Shown: positions 10,612 through 20,494, numbered from the stretch's first letter. The stretch: 64,000 bases of DNA from Pseudophaeobacter leonis (GCF_002087335.1 NZ_MWVJ01000006.1:82663-146662), one strand, 5' to 3'. Made by a program: numbers and translations. The notes: generated from the letters alone by a model not told the origin.

Positions 10612-12164
10612 AGCCCGTACGTCTGCTTTCGGGCTTTATGCCGGTTGGGTTCTGGACCCTGACCAGCCGAATCCTGGGCTTTGCCCGTGAGATCATGATA
10701 GCCGCCTATATCGGCCCCGGCCCGCTGCTCGACGCCTTTGTCGTGGCCTTCCGGCTGCCCAATATGTTCCGCCGTTTCTTTGCCGAGGGCGCCTTTAACG
10801 CAGCCTTTGTGTCGCAGTTCTCCAAACGCCTGGAGAGCGGCGAGGATCCGCGTGGCTTTGCCCAGGACGCCTTTAATCTGCTGACAGCCGCTGTTCTGGC
10901 GCTGGTTGGGATTGGCATGGTGTTTATGCCCGGACTGGTCTGGGTCACCGCCGAAGGCTTTCATGGCAATGAGCGCTTTGATCTTGCGGTTGGCTTTGGC
11001 TACATCGTTTTTCCCTATATTTTCTTCATGTCGCTGGCGGCACTGTTTTCCGGGGTGCTGAATGCCACTGGACGCTTTGCGGTGGCGGCGGCGGCCCCTG
11101 TGCTGCTGAATATCTTTGCCTGCGGTGCCATGATGCTGGGGGCCGCTCTGGGCGGTGAGGTGGTCAACTGGCTGGTCTGGACCATTCCGGTGGCGGGCGT
11201 GGCACAGCTGGCGCTGGTCTGGCGTGCCTCCAGCAGGGCCGGCATACGCTTGCGGCCAGGCCTGCCCAAACTGACCCCGGCCATGCGCCGCCTGATGCGC
11301 GTGGCCCTGCCAGCCGCTCTGGCCATGGGGGTCACTCAGGTCAATCTGGTGGTCGGACAGCTGGTGGCCTCGGATATTGAAAACGCGGTCAGCTGGCTGT
11401 TCATTGCCGACCGGCTATATCAGCTGCCGCTTGGGGTCATTGGCGTCGCTGTGGGGATCGTGCTGTTGCCCGATCTCACCCGGCGGCTGAGCAACGGCGA
11501 TGACAGTGGCGCGCGCGCGGCCCTTACGCGGGCCGGAGAGTTCTCTTTGCTGTTCACCCTGCCCTCGGCCATTGCCTTTATCGTGGTGCCACTGCCGCTG
11601 GTCTCGGTGCTCTATGAGCGCGGCGCCACCGGCCCCGAAGACAGCGCCGCCATTGCGCTGGCCGTGGCAATCTACGGCGTTGGCCTGCCCGCGTTTATCC
11701 TGCAAAAGGTGCTGCAGCCGCTCTATTTTGCCCGCGAAGACACCCGTAGCCCCTTTTATTATGCGCTGTTTGCCATGGTGGTGAATGCGGGCCTTGCGAT
11801 TGGCCTTAACCGTGTGGTGGGCTGGATTGCCCCCGCCATTGCCGCCTCTGCGGCGGGCTGGGCCATGGTGGCGCTGCTCTGGCTTGGCGCCGGGCGCATG
11901 GGCGACGCGGCGCGCTTTGTTGCCCGCTTCTTTCGCCGCACCTTCCGCATCCTGCTGGCCTCGCTCACCATGGGTGCCCTGCTGTTTTTGGCGGTGCAAC
12001 AGCTCGACTGGCTCTTTTCCCTGCCAAGCTGGCGCTACCTCGCCCTGCTCGGCCTTATCCTTGGCGGCGCCGCTGTCTTTTTTAGTGCTGGTCACTTTCT
12101 GGGCGCGTTCCAACTGTCCGAGCTGAAGGCCTCTGTGCGTCGCAACAGATCCGGCACGAAATGA
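10608..12164 (+). CDS. murJ: Lipid II flippase MurJ
   Basis: MurJ moves lipid II, the peptidoglycan precursor, across the inner membrane. The 518-residue product is intact and almost entirely hydrophobic, fitting the usual 14 membrane helices. Family marks are the N-terminal SRILGFAREIMIAAYIGPG (about residues 23-41) and the conserved FRLPNMFRRFFAEGAFN segment (50-66), which lines the central cavity. Its ATG overlaps the glnD stop by four bases; a glnD-murJ pair is common in alphaproteobacteria. It is convergent with the rhomboid gene, with two hairpins between them. Confidence 0.95.
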   Translation: MKPVRLLSGFMPVGFWTLTSRILGFAREIMIAAYIGPGPLLDAFVVAFRLPNMFRRFFAEGAFNAAFVSQFSKRLESGEDPRGFAQDAFNLLTAAVLALVGIGMVFMPGLVWVTAEGFHGNERFDLAVGFGYIVFPYIFFMSLAALFSGVLNATGRFAVAAAAPVLLNIFACGAMMLGAALGGEVVNWLVWTIPVAGVAQLALVWRASSRAGIRLRPGLPKLTPAMRRLMRVALPAALAMGVTQVNLVVGQLVASDIENAVSWLFIADRLYQLPLGVIGVAVGIVLLPDLTRRLSNGDDSGARAALTRAGEFSLLFTLPSAIAFIVVPLPLVSVLYERGATGPEDSAAIALAVAIYGVGLPAFILQKVLQPLYFAREDTRSPFYYALFAMVVNAGLAIGLNRVVGWIAPAIAASAAGWAMVALLWLGAGRMGDAARFVARFFRRTFRILLASLTMGALLFLAVQQLDWLFSLPSWRYLALLGLILGGAAVFFSAGHFLGAFQLSELKASVRRNRSGTK

Positions 12165-12193
12165 TCCTGCCCACCGGCACGCCACAGGTGCCC

Positions 12194-12215
12194 GCGCCGC
12201 GCGTCAGCGCGGCGC
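12194..12215. terminator. Strong GC hairpin downstream of murJ
   Basis: Perfect 9-bp arms GCGCCGCGC and GCGCGGCGC around a GTCA loop, 30 bases after the murJ stop. There is no T tract directly after it, so termination is only likely, not proven. Confidence 0.45.
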
Positions 12216-12232
12216 CATGCCCAACGGAATGT

Positions 12233-12248
12233 GGCATTTTTAAATGCC
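12233..12248. terminator. A/T-core inverted repeat between convergent genes
   Basis: Perfect inverted repeat GGCATTT-TT-AAATGCC in the gap between murJ and the converging rhomboid gene. Its symmetry and position suit a bidirectional transcription stop, possibly acting with the stronger hairpin just upstream. Confidence 0.35.
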
Positions 12249-12312
12249 GCCAAGACGGGCGGGAGCCCCACCTGACTGATGCGATCCGAACTGTTGTGAT
12301 CCCGCGCAGGTT

Positions 12313-12999
12313 TTAGTCGCGACGGATATTGCGGCGAATGCGGGCCCAGCCGCCGGGCGCCAGAAAGAACGACAGCCCAAAACCAGTGGCGAAACCACAC
12401 AGATCAGCCACCCAGTCTTTTTGGCCGCCAAACAACAGACTGAACAACAGCTGTATTCCCATCAAAAAGGCAATCAGCGAAAAGGCACGGCTTTGTTGCG
12501 CCCCCACCAGCGACAATTGCCGCCACAGGATATAGGTAAAGGCCCCAATCAGGCCATAAACGGCCGGGAAGCCGCCGATCAGCGGCGCAGGCGCATTCAT
12601 CAAAACAGCATAGCCAAGTGCGCCACCAATGGCCGAGAGCACAAAAATGATAACCATGGCCAGATCGCCCATGACCTCGCCCACCATCTTGCCCATGGCC
12701 AGCACAAAGACGCAGACAAACAGCGCATGGGTAAAGGCACCATGCACAAAGGCATAAGACAGGAACCGGATCAGATGTTCGGCCGGCCATTGCCCGGTCT
12801 CTGCCATCCACCAAAAGATCTCGGACGAAAAGGCATAGGACTGAAAGGCCTCCAGCCGCCATCCGATCGCCTCGGGGCCCCCAATGATGCCACGCATCCC
12901 CAGCGAGAACGCCGCCTCAATGCCCATGATCACCAGCACCAGCGCCACCACCGCGGGCGGCAGTGGGTTGACGGGAGAAATATTGGGGTCGCTGCTCAT
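12313..12999 (-). CDS. Rhomboid-like membrane protein lacking the catalytic serine motif
   Basis: A 228-residue polytopic membrane protein with the rhomboid fold. There are about six hydrophobic helices, a conserved loop region FVHGAFTHALFVCV near residue 75 and the segment GGFPAVYGLIGAFTY near 145. In active rhomboid proteases that last segment contains G-x-S-G with the nucleophilic serine; here it reads GFPAVYG, so the nucleophile is missing. This suggests a non-proteolytic member, as in iRhom or Derlin-like branches. I recall similar sequences in other Rhodobacteraceae, which would make it a lineage feature and not a local mutation. Role unknown. Confidence 0.75.
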   Translation of the reverse strand: MSSDPNISPVNPLPPAVVALVLVIMGIEAAFSLGMRGIIGGPEAIGWRLEAFQSYAFSSEIFWWMAETGQWPAEHLIRFLSYAFVHGAFTHALFVCVFVLAMGKMVGEVMGDLAMVIIFVLSAIGGALGYAVLMNAPAPLIGGFPAVYGLIGAFTYILWRQLSLVGAQQSRAFSLIAFLMGIQLLFSLLFGGQKDWVADLCGFATGFGLSFFLAPGGWARIRRNIRRD

Positions 13000-13027
13000 A
13001 ATCTACCTACTCCTTGATCTGTCCCAT

Positions 13028-13103
13028 TCATTTGGCCCAGTAATATGCCCCAGTGATTTGGCCCCTGGATCTGGCCCACCATCTTACCCAGTGATCCGAT
13101 CCA
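13028..13103. repeat. Degenerate 13-bp tandem repeat, about six units
   Basis: Six successive 12-13-bp units resembling TCATTTGGCCCAG (for example 13028-13040 and 13041-13053) fill most of the space between the rhomboid start and trpS. The units differ by a few bases each, so this is an old tandem expansion. No coding role seen. Confidence 0.6.
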
Positions 13104-13221
13104 TGCCTTTTAGAGGCCTGACAGCGGCTTTCGCCCGCATTCCACGGCCTGCCTGTTGACGCTGCCCAAACCCATGGGTAAGCGACTAGGGTCCATTATT
13201 CCAGACGGGAGTTTCGCCCTC

Positions 13222-14250
13222 ATGAGCGATACGACATTCACGCCACGCGTTTTTTCCGGCATTCAGCCTTCCGGCAACCTGCACCTGGGCAACTATCTTG
13301 GTGCCCTTAAGCGCTTTGTCGACTGGCAGGCCCGCGATGTCGAGAGCATCTACTGCATGGTTGATCTGCACGCGATCACCGTCTGGCAAAACCCAAAGGA
13401 TTTGCAGCAATCCACCCGCGAGCTCTGCGCGGGCTTTATCGCAGCCGGGCTGGATCCGGAAAATTCGATCCTGATCAATCAAAGCCAGGTGCCGGAACAC
13501 GCGCAGCTGGCCTGGATCTTCAACTGCGTCGCCCGCATGGGCTGGATGCAGCGGATGACCCAGTTCAAAGACAAGGCCGGCAAAAATGCCCAAAACGCCT
13601 CGCTTGGCCTGTTTGCCTACCCGGCGCTGATGGCGGCGGATATTCTGGTCTATCACGCCACCCATGTTCCGGTGGGTGAGGACCAAAAACAGCACCTTGA
13701 GCTGACCCGCGACATCGCCGCCAAGTTCAACCACGACTACGGCGTTGATTTCTTCCCCATCACAGAACCGGTGATTGAGGGCGCAGCCACCCGCGTCATG
13801 TCTCTGCGGGATGGCTCAAAGAAAATGTCAAAATCCGATGTCTCGGACGCCAGCCGCATAAATATGACCGATGATGCCGACGCCATTGCCAAAAAGATCC
13901 GTAAGGCCAAGACCGATCCCGATGCCCTGCCCTCAGAGGCCAAGGGACTGGAAGAGCGTCCCGAGGCGCGCAATCTGGTCAATATCTTTGCCGCCCTGAA
14001 CGAGCAGTCAGTGGATCAGGTTCTGGCAGATGTTGGCGGCAAACAGGTCTCGGAATTCAAGCCGATGCTGGTGGATCTGGCGGTGGCAAAACTGTCGCCG
14101 ATCTCGACCGAGATGGCGCGGCTGATGCAGCACCAAGATGAGATCGACAAGATCCTCACCCGCGGTTCCCAACGCGCCCGCGCCATCACCGCCCCCATCC
14201 TGCGCCAGACCTACGAGATCGTCGGCATGGTGCCACCGGTCGAAATCTGA
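13222..14250 (+). CDS. trpS: Tryptophanyl-tRNA synthetase
   Basis: TrpS charges tRNA-Trp in the cytoplasm. It is a class I synthetase: the HIGH-type signature is [13 protein letters not shown] at residues 15-27 and the KMSKS loop is KKMSKSD near 203. The protein is 342 residues when started at ATG 13222, which has a GGGAG ribosome site about 11 bases upstream and gives the usual N-terminus. An in-frame extension to 13156 looks like non-coding sequence. A clear rho-independent terminator follows about 30 bases after the stop. Confidence 0.95.
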   Translation: MSDTTFTPRVFSGIQPSGNLHLGNYLGALKRFVDWQARDVESIYCMVDLHAITVWQNPKDLQQSTRELCAGFIAAGLDPENSILINQSQVPEHAQLAWIFNCVARMGWMQRMTQFKDKAGKNAQNASLGLFAYPALMAADILVYHATHVPVGEDQKQHLELTRDIAAKFNHDYGVDFFPITEPVIEGAATRVMSLRDGSKKMSKSDVSDASRINMTDDADAIAKKIRKAKTDPDALPSEAKGLEERPEARNLVNIFAALNEQSVDQVLADVGGKQVSEFKPMLVDLAVAKLSPISTEMARLMQHQDEIDKILTRGSQRARAITAPILRQTYEIVGMVPPVEI

Positions 14251-14280
14251 CCCAGTCAGAATATGGTTGCGTAATACAAA

Positions 14281-14308
14281 CCCGCCCGGCTCACCCTGGG
14301 CGGGTTTT
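14281..14308 (+). terminator. Rho-independent terminator of trpS
   Basis: CCCGCCC and GGGCGGG arms close a ten-base loop (GGCTCACCCT) and are followed directly by TTTT. Position 31 bases after the trpS stop makes this the best terminator in the window. Confidence 0.85.
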
Positions 14309-14348
14309 GCTATTGCCGCCGCCTGCTTTCAGCCGGGCGCGACCTCAA

Positions 14349-14396
14349 CGCACAGCTTTGACGCACAGTTTCAACGCAAGGCTTCAACGCACAGCT
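14349..14396. repeat. 13-bp tandem repeat, nearly four units
   Basis: Units beginning at 14349, 14362, 14375 and 14388, each close to CGCACAGCTTCAA; the last is partial. They lie in the trpS-VOC gap. Confidence 0.7.
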
Positions 14397-14529
14397 AGCC
14401 CCCGCGCCCAGTTCTCCCAACTGCGCTGCGGTTTATACCCGCGCGTCTCTTGAGCCAAATTCTATGGGGCCCTATCGTAAACCAGTCGGCGTGCCTCAAA
14501 TGCCAAACGTCAGGAAAGGAACATGCAGC

Positions 14530-14961
14530 ATGATTGCCTACGTCACCGTCGGCGCAGATGACATCGCCCGCGCGAAACGGTTTTACGCGGCCTTGCTGCC
14601 TGCACTTAACTACGGCTTAAAGGAGGGTCCCGAGGGGCTAAGCTATAGTCTGCCGTTACAGCCGGGACAGTCACAACCCGGTCAGTCGGGCGCCCTGCCG
14701 GATTTCTACGTCAAACCAACCTTTGATGGAAATCCGGCCACGGCCGGCAACGGTGCTATGATCGCATTTGAGGCCAGCAGTCAAAAGCAGGTTCGCAGCC
14801 TTCACTCCGCCGCCCTTGCGGCAGGCGGCAGTGACGCGGGCCAGCCGGGCTTTCGCAGCTCTTATGGTCCCCGTTTCTATGTTGGCTACCTGCGGGATCC
14901 TCAGGGCAACAAGATAGCACTGTTCTCCAGCAATCCAAAAGACCCCGGGCGGGACAACTGA
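14530..14961 (+). CDS. VOC (glyoxalase/bleomycin-resistance) family protein
   Basis: A 143-residue single-domain protein of the vicinal-oxygen-chelate superfamily. The pattern is typical: MIAYVTVGADDIARAKRFY at the N-terminus, GAMIAFEASS near residue 75, and a C-terminal FYVGYLRDPQGNKIALFS strand pair. ATG 14530 is chosen because AGGAAAGGA lies just upstream; the in-frame ATG at 14464 would add 22 residues with no family match. Residues 47-56 contain the direct repeat QPGQSQPGQS. VOC members include lyases, dioxygenases and resistance proteins, and the substrate cannot be read from sequence. Confidence 0.8.
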   Translation: MIAYVTVGADDIARAKRFYAALLPALNYGLKEGPEGLSYSLPLQPGQSQPGQSGALPDFYVKPTFDGNPATAGNGAMIAFEASSQKQVRSLHSAALAAGGSDAGQPGFRSSYGPRFYVGYLRDPQGNKIALFSSNPKDPGRDN

Positions 14962-14975
14962 TACAAACCACAGGG

Positions 14976-15014
14976 CCAAAACAATGCACCAAAACAATGC
15001 GCCAAAACACGGCA
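14976..15014. repeat. 13-bp tandem repeat, three units
   Basis: CCAAAACAATGCA (14976), CCAAAACAATGCG (14989) and CCAAAACACGGCA (15002), head to tail between the convergent VOC and TetR genes. Confidence 0.75.
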
Positions 15015-15022
15015 CCCCCGCG

Positions 15023-15619
15023 CTAAAGCCCGCGCACGCCATTCAGGGTCAGGTTGGCGACCAGGTCGGCATAGTCTTCGCGCGCCTGTGGGCCAGCCCC
15101 GGAATTCCACATGTAGTACCAGTTCAACATGCCAAAGACCGACATGGTGGCAGCGCGCAATTTGGCAGGGTCTTTGTCAAACACATCGGGAGCGACGCTC
15201 TGCAGCGTGTCGCTGAGAAACTGCACCATCTCGCGCTGATAGGCCCGCAGGAGTTTTTGCTGCTCTTCCGGCAGCGCCCCCATAGCCCCTGACTGCACCT
15301 TATGCTCATCGTCGGCGCCCTGATAGGCCAGCAGGATCTCTGCCACCACCTGACGCAGGGCGTCATCAGGCGACAGATCCGCCACCTGGACGCCGCAAAC
15401 CCGGTCGCGCAAGGCGCAAAGGTAGGCATCAAGGAGGCCGAAAAGCACGGCATCCTTGCTATCATAGTAGTGATAGATATTGGCCTTGGAGATGCCGCAT
15501 TCACGCGCCAGCTGGGTCATTGAGGCCCGGTCATAGCCCGCCTCAGCAAAGACCTTGGCCGCAGATTTCAAAATCTGGGCGCGCTTTTCGTCGTGATCTT
15601 TTGCAATGGTGCGGGCCAT
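15023..15619 (-). CDS. TetR family regulator of the phenylacetate genes (PaaR-type)
   Basis: A 198-residue TetR-type repressor. The N-terminal helix-turn-helix reads FAEAGYDRASMTQLARECGISKANIYHYYDSK across residues 25-56, and the rest is a helical ligand-binding domain. It begins 21 bases after the paaK stop and is thus the last gene of the leftward paaG-I-K group. The perfect inverted repeat in the paaG/paaZ divergent promoter (18272-18283) is a plausible operator, and phenylacetyl-CoA is a plausible inducer. Both are inferences from context and from known PaaR proteins in other bacteria. Confidence 0.8.
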   Translation of the reverse strand: MARTIAKDHDEKRAQILKSAAKVFAEAGYDRASMTQLARECGISKANIYHYYDSKDAVLFGLLDAYLCALRDRVCGVQVADLSPDDALRQVVAEILLAYQGADDEHKVQSGAMGALPEEQQKLLRAYQREMVQFLSDTLQSVAPDVFDKDPAKLRAATMSVFGMLNWYYMWNSGAGPQAREDYADLVANLTLNGVRGL

Positions 15620-15640
15620 GGCCTGATATCTCTCTTCTGA

Positions 15641-16950
15641 TTAATCCGCGACGCGGTTGTCGACGACGCGCTTGGCCTTGCCCTGACTGCGTTCGACCTC
15701 GCCGGGGTCGCCAACGATGATCTCGGTAGAGACGCCAACCATATCCTTAATCCGCTTGGTCAGCATACGCGCCGCTGCGGTTTTAGACATCTCGTCGGTG
15801 GCGTATGGTGTCGCCTCGACCAGCACCCGCATCGCGTCCATACGACCGGCTTTGTACAGCTCGATCTGGTAGTGCGGCGCCAGACCACCGGTGGCCATCA
15901 GCTGCTCTTCGATCTGGCTGGGAAAGACATTGACGCCGCGCAGGATGATCATGTCATCGGACCGGCCCGTGATCTTTTCCATCCGCCGCATCGTGCGCGC
16001 GGTGCCGGGCAACAGCCGGGTCAGATCGCGGGTGCGATAGCGCACCATCGGCAAGCCCTCTTTGGTGAGAGTGGTAAAGACCAGCTCGCCCATCTCTCCG
16101 TCCGGCAGCACCTCGCCGGTCTTTGGATCAATAATCTCGGGCAGGAAGTGGTCTTCCCAGATCACCGGCCCATCTTTGGTCTCGACGCATTCGCTGGCAA
16201 CCCCCGGCCCCATGATCTCACTGAGGCCATAGATATCCACCGCATGCATATCAAAGGCGGCTTCCACTTCGCGGCGCATGGCGTCTGTCCAGGGTTCGGC
16301 CCCAAAGATGCCCACCTGCAGCGAGCTTTTGCGCGGATCAATGCCGACCTTGTGAAACTGCTCAAGGATGTTGAGCATATAAGAGGGGGTCACCATGATG
16401 CCGTCGGGTTGGAAATCGGTGATCAGGCCCACCTGTTTTTCGGTCTGGCCGCCCGACATTGGCACCACGGTCGCGCCCAGCTTTTCAATGCCATAATGCG
16501 CGCCCAGCCCGCCGGTGAACAAGCATAGCCATAGGCGTTATGCACCATATCGCCGCGGCGCAGGCCCGCTGCGCGCAAGGACCGCGCCACCAGATCCGCC
16601 CAGTTGGAGATGTCGCCAGCGGTATAGCCAACTACGGTGGGCTTGCCGGTGGTGCCGGAGGACGCATGCAGGCGAAGGATCTGTTCGCGTGGCACTGCAA
16701 ACAGCCCAAAGGGATAGTTGTCGCGCAGATCGTTTTTATAGGTGAAGGGGAACTTTGACAGATCCGAAAGCTGCTGCAGATCGTCGGGGTGCACACCGAC
16801 CGCGTCAAAGCGCTCTTTGTACATCGCAACGTTGTCATAGGCATGGCGCAGCGACCACTTCAGGCGTTGCAGTTGCAGGGCGCGGATTTCATCAATCGAG
16901 GCAATTTCGATCGGGTCCAGCTCAGCCTTGTTCGGGGTCAGATCTTTCAT
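15641..16950 (-). pseudogene. paaK: Phenylacetate-CoA ligase, frameshifted
   Basis: PaaK activates phenylacetate to phenylacetyl-CoA with ATP, the first step of the pathway. The N-terminal part (start ATG 16950) contains the AMP-binding P-loop LHASSGTTGKPTVVGYT near residue 95. It goes out of frame at about 16525, just before the expected GLFTGGLGAHYG. The C-terminal part continues in another frame to 15641 and shows IYGLSEIMGPGVASEC and the hinge region RSDDMIILRGVNVFPSQIEE. One missing G in a GG pair explains the break. The repaired length is about 436 residues, typical. It sits 15 bases after paaI and before the TetR gene. Confidence 0.9.
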
Positions 16951-16964
16951 GGCTTTTTCCTCAC

Positions 16965-17390
16965 CTATTCGTCAAACAACTGGCCCTTGATCGCGCGGGA
17001 AAGCCCGCGAAACACTGCGATCATCTGGCCGTTTTGATTTTCCACTGTCACGTCATAAATCCCGCTGCGCCCGGTCAGAGAGACCTCAGAGGCGCGTGCA
17101 ACCAGCCGGTCGCCCAGCTTGCCGGGGGCGGTAAATGTGATGCTGTTGCTCTGGGCCACAGTCGACTGATTGCGGCTGTTGCAGGCAAAGGCAAAGGCGC
17201 TGTCCGCCAGCATAAAGGTCACCCCGCCGTGGCAAATGCCGTGACCGTTGCAGTGATGCGGCTCTACCGTCAGCTCCAGTGTTGCGGTGCCTTCGTTGAT
17301 CGCAGCAATCTCCATCCCGGCCCATTTCGAGGCATTGTCGCTGGCCCACATGGCAGCGGCGGATTTTTCGGCGCGTTGTTTGGGTGTCAT
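16965..17390 (-). CDS. paaI: Hydroxyphenylacetyl-CoA thioesterase PaaI
   Basis: A hotdog-fold acyl-CoA thioesterase that releases CoA from dead-end ring-hydroxylated phenylacetyl-CoA intermediates. The family signature HHCNGHGICHGGVTFMLADS lies at about residues 45-64, including the glycine-rich turn and the catalytic aspartate region. I chose ATG 17390 (141 residues). A TTG at 17396, overlapping the paaG stop, would add two residues and is also possible. It lies between paaG and paaK in the same direction with tight spacing. Confidence 0.9.
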   Translation of the reverse strand: MTPKQRAEKSAAAMWASDNASKWAGMEIAAINEGTATLELTVEPHHCNGHGICHGGVTFMLADSAFAFACNSRNQSTVAQSNSITFTAPGKLGDRLVARASEVSLTGRSGIYDVTVENQNGQMIAVFRGLSRAIKGQLFDE

Positions 17391-17392
17391 GC

Positions 17393-18178
17393 TCAACGCC
17401 CCTGAAACTTTGGCGCGCGTTTTTCCAAAAAGGCGCTAACGCCCTCGGCATAATCCGCGCTTTCACCGCAGGTCTTCATAGCGTCCGCCTCTTGCTCCAG
17501 ATGGTCGTGCAGCGTGGCGACGGCGGCGTCCTGGATGCAATGCTTGCTCAATCCCAGCCCCAGGGTGGGGCCATTGCCCAGCTTTTCCGCCATAGCGCGG
17601 GCCTCGCCCATCAGGTCTGCGTCTGGCAGCGCCTTCCAGATCAGCCCCCAGTCTTCGGCCTGCTGCGCGCTCAAAGGCTCCGCCGTAAAGGCAAGCCCCT
17701 TGGCGCGGGCTTCTCCCAGCAGACGCGGCAAATGCCAGCTGCCACCGGTATCGGGGATCAGGCCAACCTTTGAGAAAGACTGAATGAATTTGGCGCTCTC
17801 AGCGGCAAAAACCATATCACAGGCCAGCGCGATATTGGCCCCGGCTCCGGCGGCGACGCCGTTGACGGCACAGATCACCGGGAAGTTCAGCGACCGGATA
17901 AGCCGCACCAGCGGCGCATAGAAGGTCCGCACGGTTTTGCCCAGATCGGGGGGGCCGTCCATCTTGCTGGGGTCGCGGTCGCCCAGATCCTGGCCGGCGC
18001 AGAACCCCCGACCGGCACCGGTCAGCAGGATCGCCCGTGCGCCCCCATCCCGCGCGGCCTCTATGGCGGCGCGCAGGGCATAGTGCATCTCATCGTTGAA
18101 ACTGTTGAGCCGATCCGGCCGGTTCAGAGTGATCTCCACCCAGGCGCCGTGATCCGCCACCAAAATTGACTCGGACAT
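17393..18178 (-). CDS. paaG: 2-(1,2-epoxy-1,2-dihydrophenyl)acetyl-CoA isomerase PaaG
   Basis: PaaG is a crotonase-family isomerase that converts the ring epoxide of phenylacetyl-CoA to the oxepin form. The 261-residue product has GRGFCAGQDLGDRDPSK near residue 58-74 (oxyanion hole and CoA-binding loop) and VNGVAAGAGANIALACDMVF near 105, both normal. The start is ATG 18178, preceded by AAGGGGAGAG; an upstream in-frame extension to 18241 lacks family similarity. It is the first gene of the leftward group and is divergent from paaZ. Confidence 0.92.
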   Translation of the reverse strand: MSESILVADHGAWVEITLNRPDRLNSFNDEMHYALRAAIEAARDGGARAILLTGAGRGFCAGQDLGDRDPSKMDGPPDLGKTVRTFYAPLVRLIRSLNFPVICAVNGVAAGAGANIALACDMVFAAESAKFIQSFSKVGLIPDTGGSWHLPRLLGEARAKGLAFTAEPLSAQQAEDWGLIWKALPDADLMGEARAMAEKLGNGPTLGLGLSKHCIQDAAVATLHDHLEQEADAMKTCGESADYAEGVSAFLEKRAPKFQGR

Positions 18179-18271
18179 GTCTCTCTCCCCTTTTCGGGCC
18201 AGATTGCGGGCCTGGCGCCATCGCAGCAACAGACCCGTCAAACCCCGCTTGACAAATTTCTTGCATAAACC

Positions 18272-18283
18272 GACCGGACGGTC
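18272..18283. promoter_or_regulatory. Inverted repeat, likely TetR operator in the paaG/paaZ divergent region
   Basis: GACCGGACGGTC has perfect 5-bp arms (GACCG/CGGTC) around GA and is flanked by AT-rich sequence (TTGACA at 18249-18254, AATATAT at 18284-18290). The 214-base gap must hold both divergent promoters, so binding here could block both. Repeats built on ACCGACCG are common in operators of TetR regulators of acyl-CoA catabolism. The match to the TetR gene at 15023 is inferred. Confidence 0.5.
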
Positions 18284-18323
18284 AATATATCAATCAACGT
18301 GAATTTGAGGCGCCGCCTCGGGG

Positions 18324-18353
18324 CACTGTCTGGCCGAACACTGTCTGGCCAAG
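18324..18353. repeat. 15-bp tandem repeat, two units
   Basis: CACTGTCTGGCCGAA (18324) and CACTGTCTGGCCAAG (18339), followed by the start of a third unit (CACTGAC). It lies in the 5' leader of paaZ. Confidence 0.7.
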
Positions 18354-18392
18354 CACTGACAGCGCCCGCATCAGGAAAGAAAAGGACAAAGC

Positions 18393-20425
18393 ATGAGCCT
18401 GCTAGACATATCCAGTTTTGCCGCCGGTCAATGGATTGCCCCCGGCGCAGGGGCCCGCAGCATCGCCAGCGCCGTGACCGGCGCCCCCCTTGCGCAGGCG
18501 GGCAATGATGCGCTGGATGTGCAGGCGATGCTGTCTTATGCCCGCGAGGTGGGCGGCCCTGCCCTGCGCGCCCTCACCTTCCATGACCGCGCCCGCATGC
18601 TCAAGGCGCTGGCGGCCCACCTTGGCCAGCACAAACAGGCGCTTTATGATCTCAGTTTCGAGACCGGCGCCACCCAGGCCGACCATATGGTCGATATCGA
18701 CGGCGGCTGCGCCACAATGTTTGTCTTTGCCTCCAAGGGCCGCCGCGAGATGCCCGACGCCAAGGTCTATCTCGATGGCGAGGTCGAGCAGCTGTCGCGC
18801 AACGGCACCTTCCTGGGCCAGCATATCTGCACGCCGATGCAGGGCGTGGCCGTGCATATCAACGCCTTCAGCTTTTCCGGTTCTGGGGCATGCTGGAAAA
18901 GCTGGCCCCCCCCCTGCAGGCCGGGGTGCCCGCGATTGTGAAACCTGCGACTGCCACCTGCTATGTCACCGAACTCGCCGTGCGCCTGATGCTCGACAGT
19001 GGCATCCTGCCTGCCGGTGCTCTGCAGCTGGTCTCTGGTGGTTTGGGAGATATGCTGGACCATCTGACCATGCAGGACATCGTCAGCTTTACCGGCTCGG
19101 CCCAGACCGCGCTGATGCTGCGTAAAAACCCGGTCATTCTGGAAAACTCCATCCGTTTTGTCGCGGAACAGGACAGCCTCAACGCGTCGATCCTGGGACC
19201 GGACGCCACGCCCGGCACGCCCGAGTTTGATCTCTTTATCAAAGAAGTCAGCCGCGAGATGACCACCAAGGCGGGGCAGAAATGTACCGCCGTGCGCCGC
19301 ATCATCACACCCGAAGCCCAGTCTGAGGCCGTAATCGAAGCTCTGTCAGCGCGGCTGAGTAAAGTGCAGATTGGCGATCCCCGTCTTGAGGCCACCCGCA
19401 TGGGGGCGCTGGTGTCAGGTAGCCAGAAACGCGACGTGCTGGAAAAGGCGGCGATCATCGCCACCGAGGCAACCCGCGTCTATGGCGATCCCGATGCTTT
19501 TACCGTTGTGGGTGCCGCTGCCGACAAAGGCGCCTTTGTGCCGCCGATGCTGTTTCACTGTGAAAACCCCGATGCCGCCCAGCGCGTGCATGACACCGAG
19601 GCCTTTGGCCCCGTCTCAACCGTGATGGGCTACCGCGATCTGGAGCATGCCGTAACCCTGGCCAACCGCGGCGAAGGCTCGCTGGTGGCCTCCTGCATTA
19701 CCAATGATGCAGAAGTGGCGCGCGAGGTCGCACTGGGGGCCGGAGCCTATCACGGACGGATCTATTTCAACAACCGCACCTCGATGCAGGAAAGCACCGG
19801 TCACGGCTCACCCCTGCCGCATATGGTGCATGGCGGCCCCGGACGGGCCGGCGGCGGCGAAGAGCTCGGCGGTATTCGCGGCGTGAAACACTATATGCAG
19901 CGCACCGCCATTCAGGGCAGCCCCGACATTCTTGCGGCCATCGGCGAGCAGTGGGTTCCCGGCGGCACAGAAATCCCCGCCCCCGCGCATCCCTTTACCC
20001 GAAAATATGGTGAGCTGGCGCTTGGCGAGACCCTGAACAGCCCCTCGCGCATTGTGACGCTGGACGACATCGAGCATTTTGCCACTTTCACCGGCGACAC
20101 CTTCTATGCCCATATGGATGACGCCGCCGCCAAACGAAACCCGTTCTTCCCCGGTCGCGTGGCGCATGGTTATCTGCTGCTGTCCTTTGCTGCCGGGCTG
20201 TTTGTCGATCCTAATGAGGGTCCGGTTCTGGCCAATACAGGGCTGGATAATCTGCGCTTTATGAAGCCAGTGTCGGCCGGTGACAGCATCAAGGTGCGCC
20301 TGAGCGTGAAGAAAAAGACACCCCGCAACGACGACTACGGCGAGGTGCGCTGGCATGTCACCCTGACCAATCAGGACGATGAAAAGGTCGCGGAATACGA
20401 GCTGCTGACCATGAACGCCTTCTAA
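18393..20425 (+). pseudogene. paaZ: Bifunctional oxepin-CoA hydrolase / 3-oxo-5,6-dehydrosuberyl-CoA semialdehyde dehydrogenase, frameshifted
   Basis: PaaZ opens the oxepin ring with a C-terminal MaoC-like hydratase and oxidises the aldehyde with an N-terminal aldehyde dehydrogenase. The frame from 18393 covers residues to about 168 (ending at HINAFSF) and goes off frame near 18872-18890. From MLEKLAPPLQAGVPAIVKPA on, the coding continues to 20425. The dehydrogenase cysteine is in AGQKCTAVRR. The hydratase motif GDTFYAHMDD with FPGRVAHGYLLLS is present near the C-terminus. The net shift fits one missing or two extra bases in a T/G-run-rich stretch. The repaired length, about 677 residues, matches full PaaZ. 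Confidence 0.9.
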
Positions 20426-20494
20426 AGCAGTCTTTGCACAAAGCATTTGCGCGCCGGGCTGGTCTAACTGGCCCGGACGCCCTAGATTGAGCGG

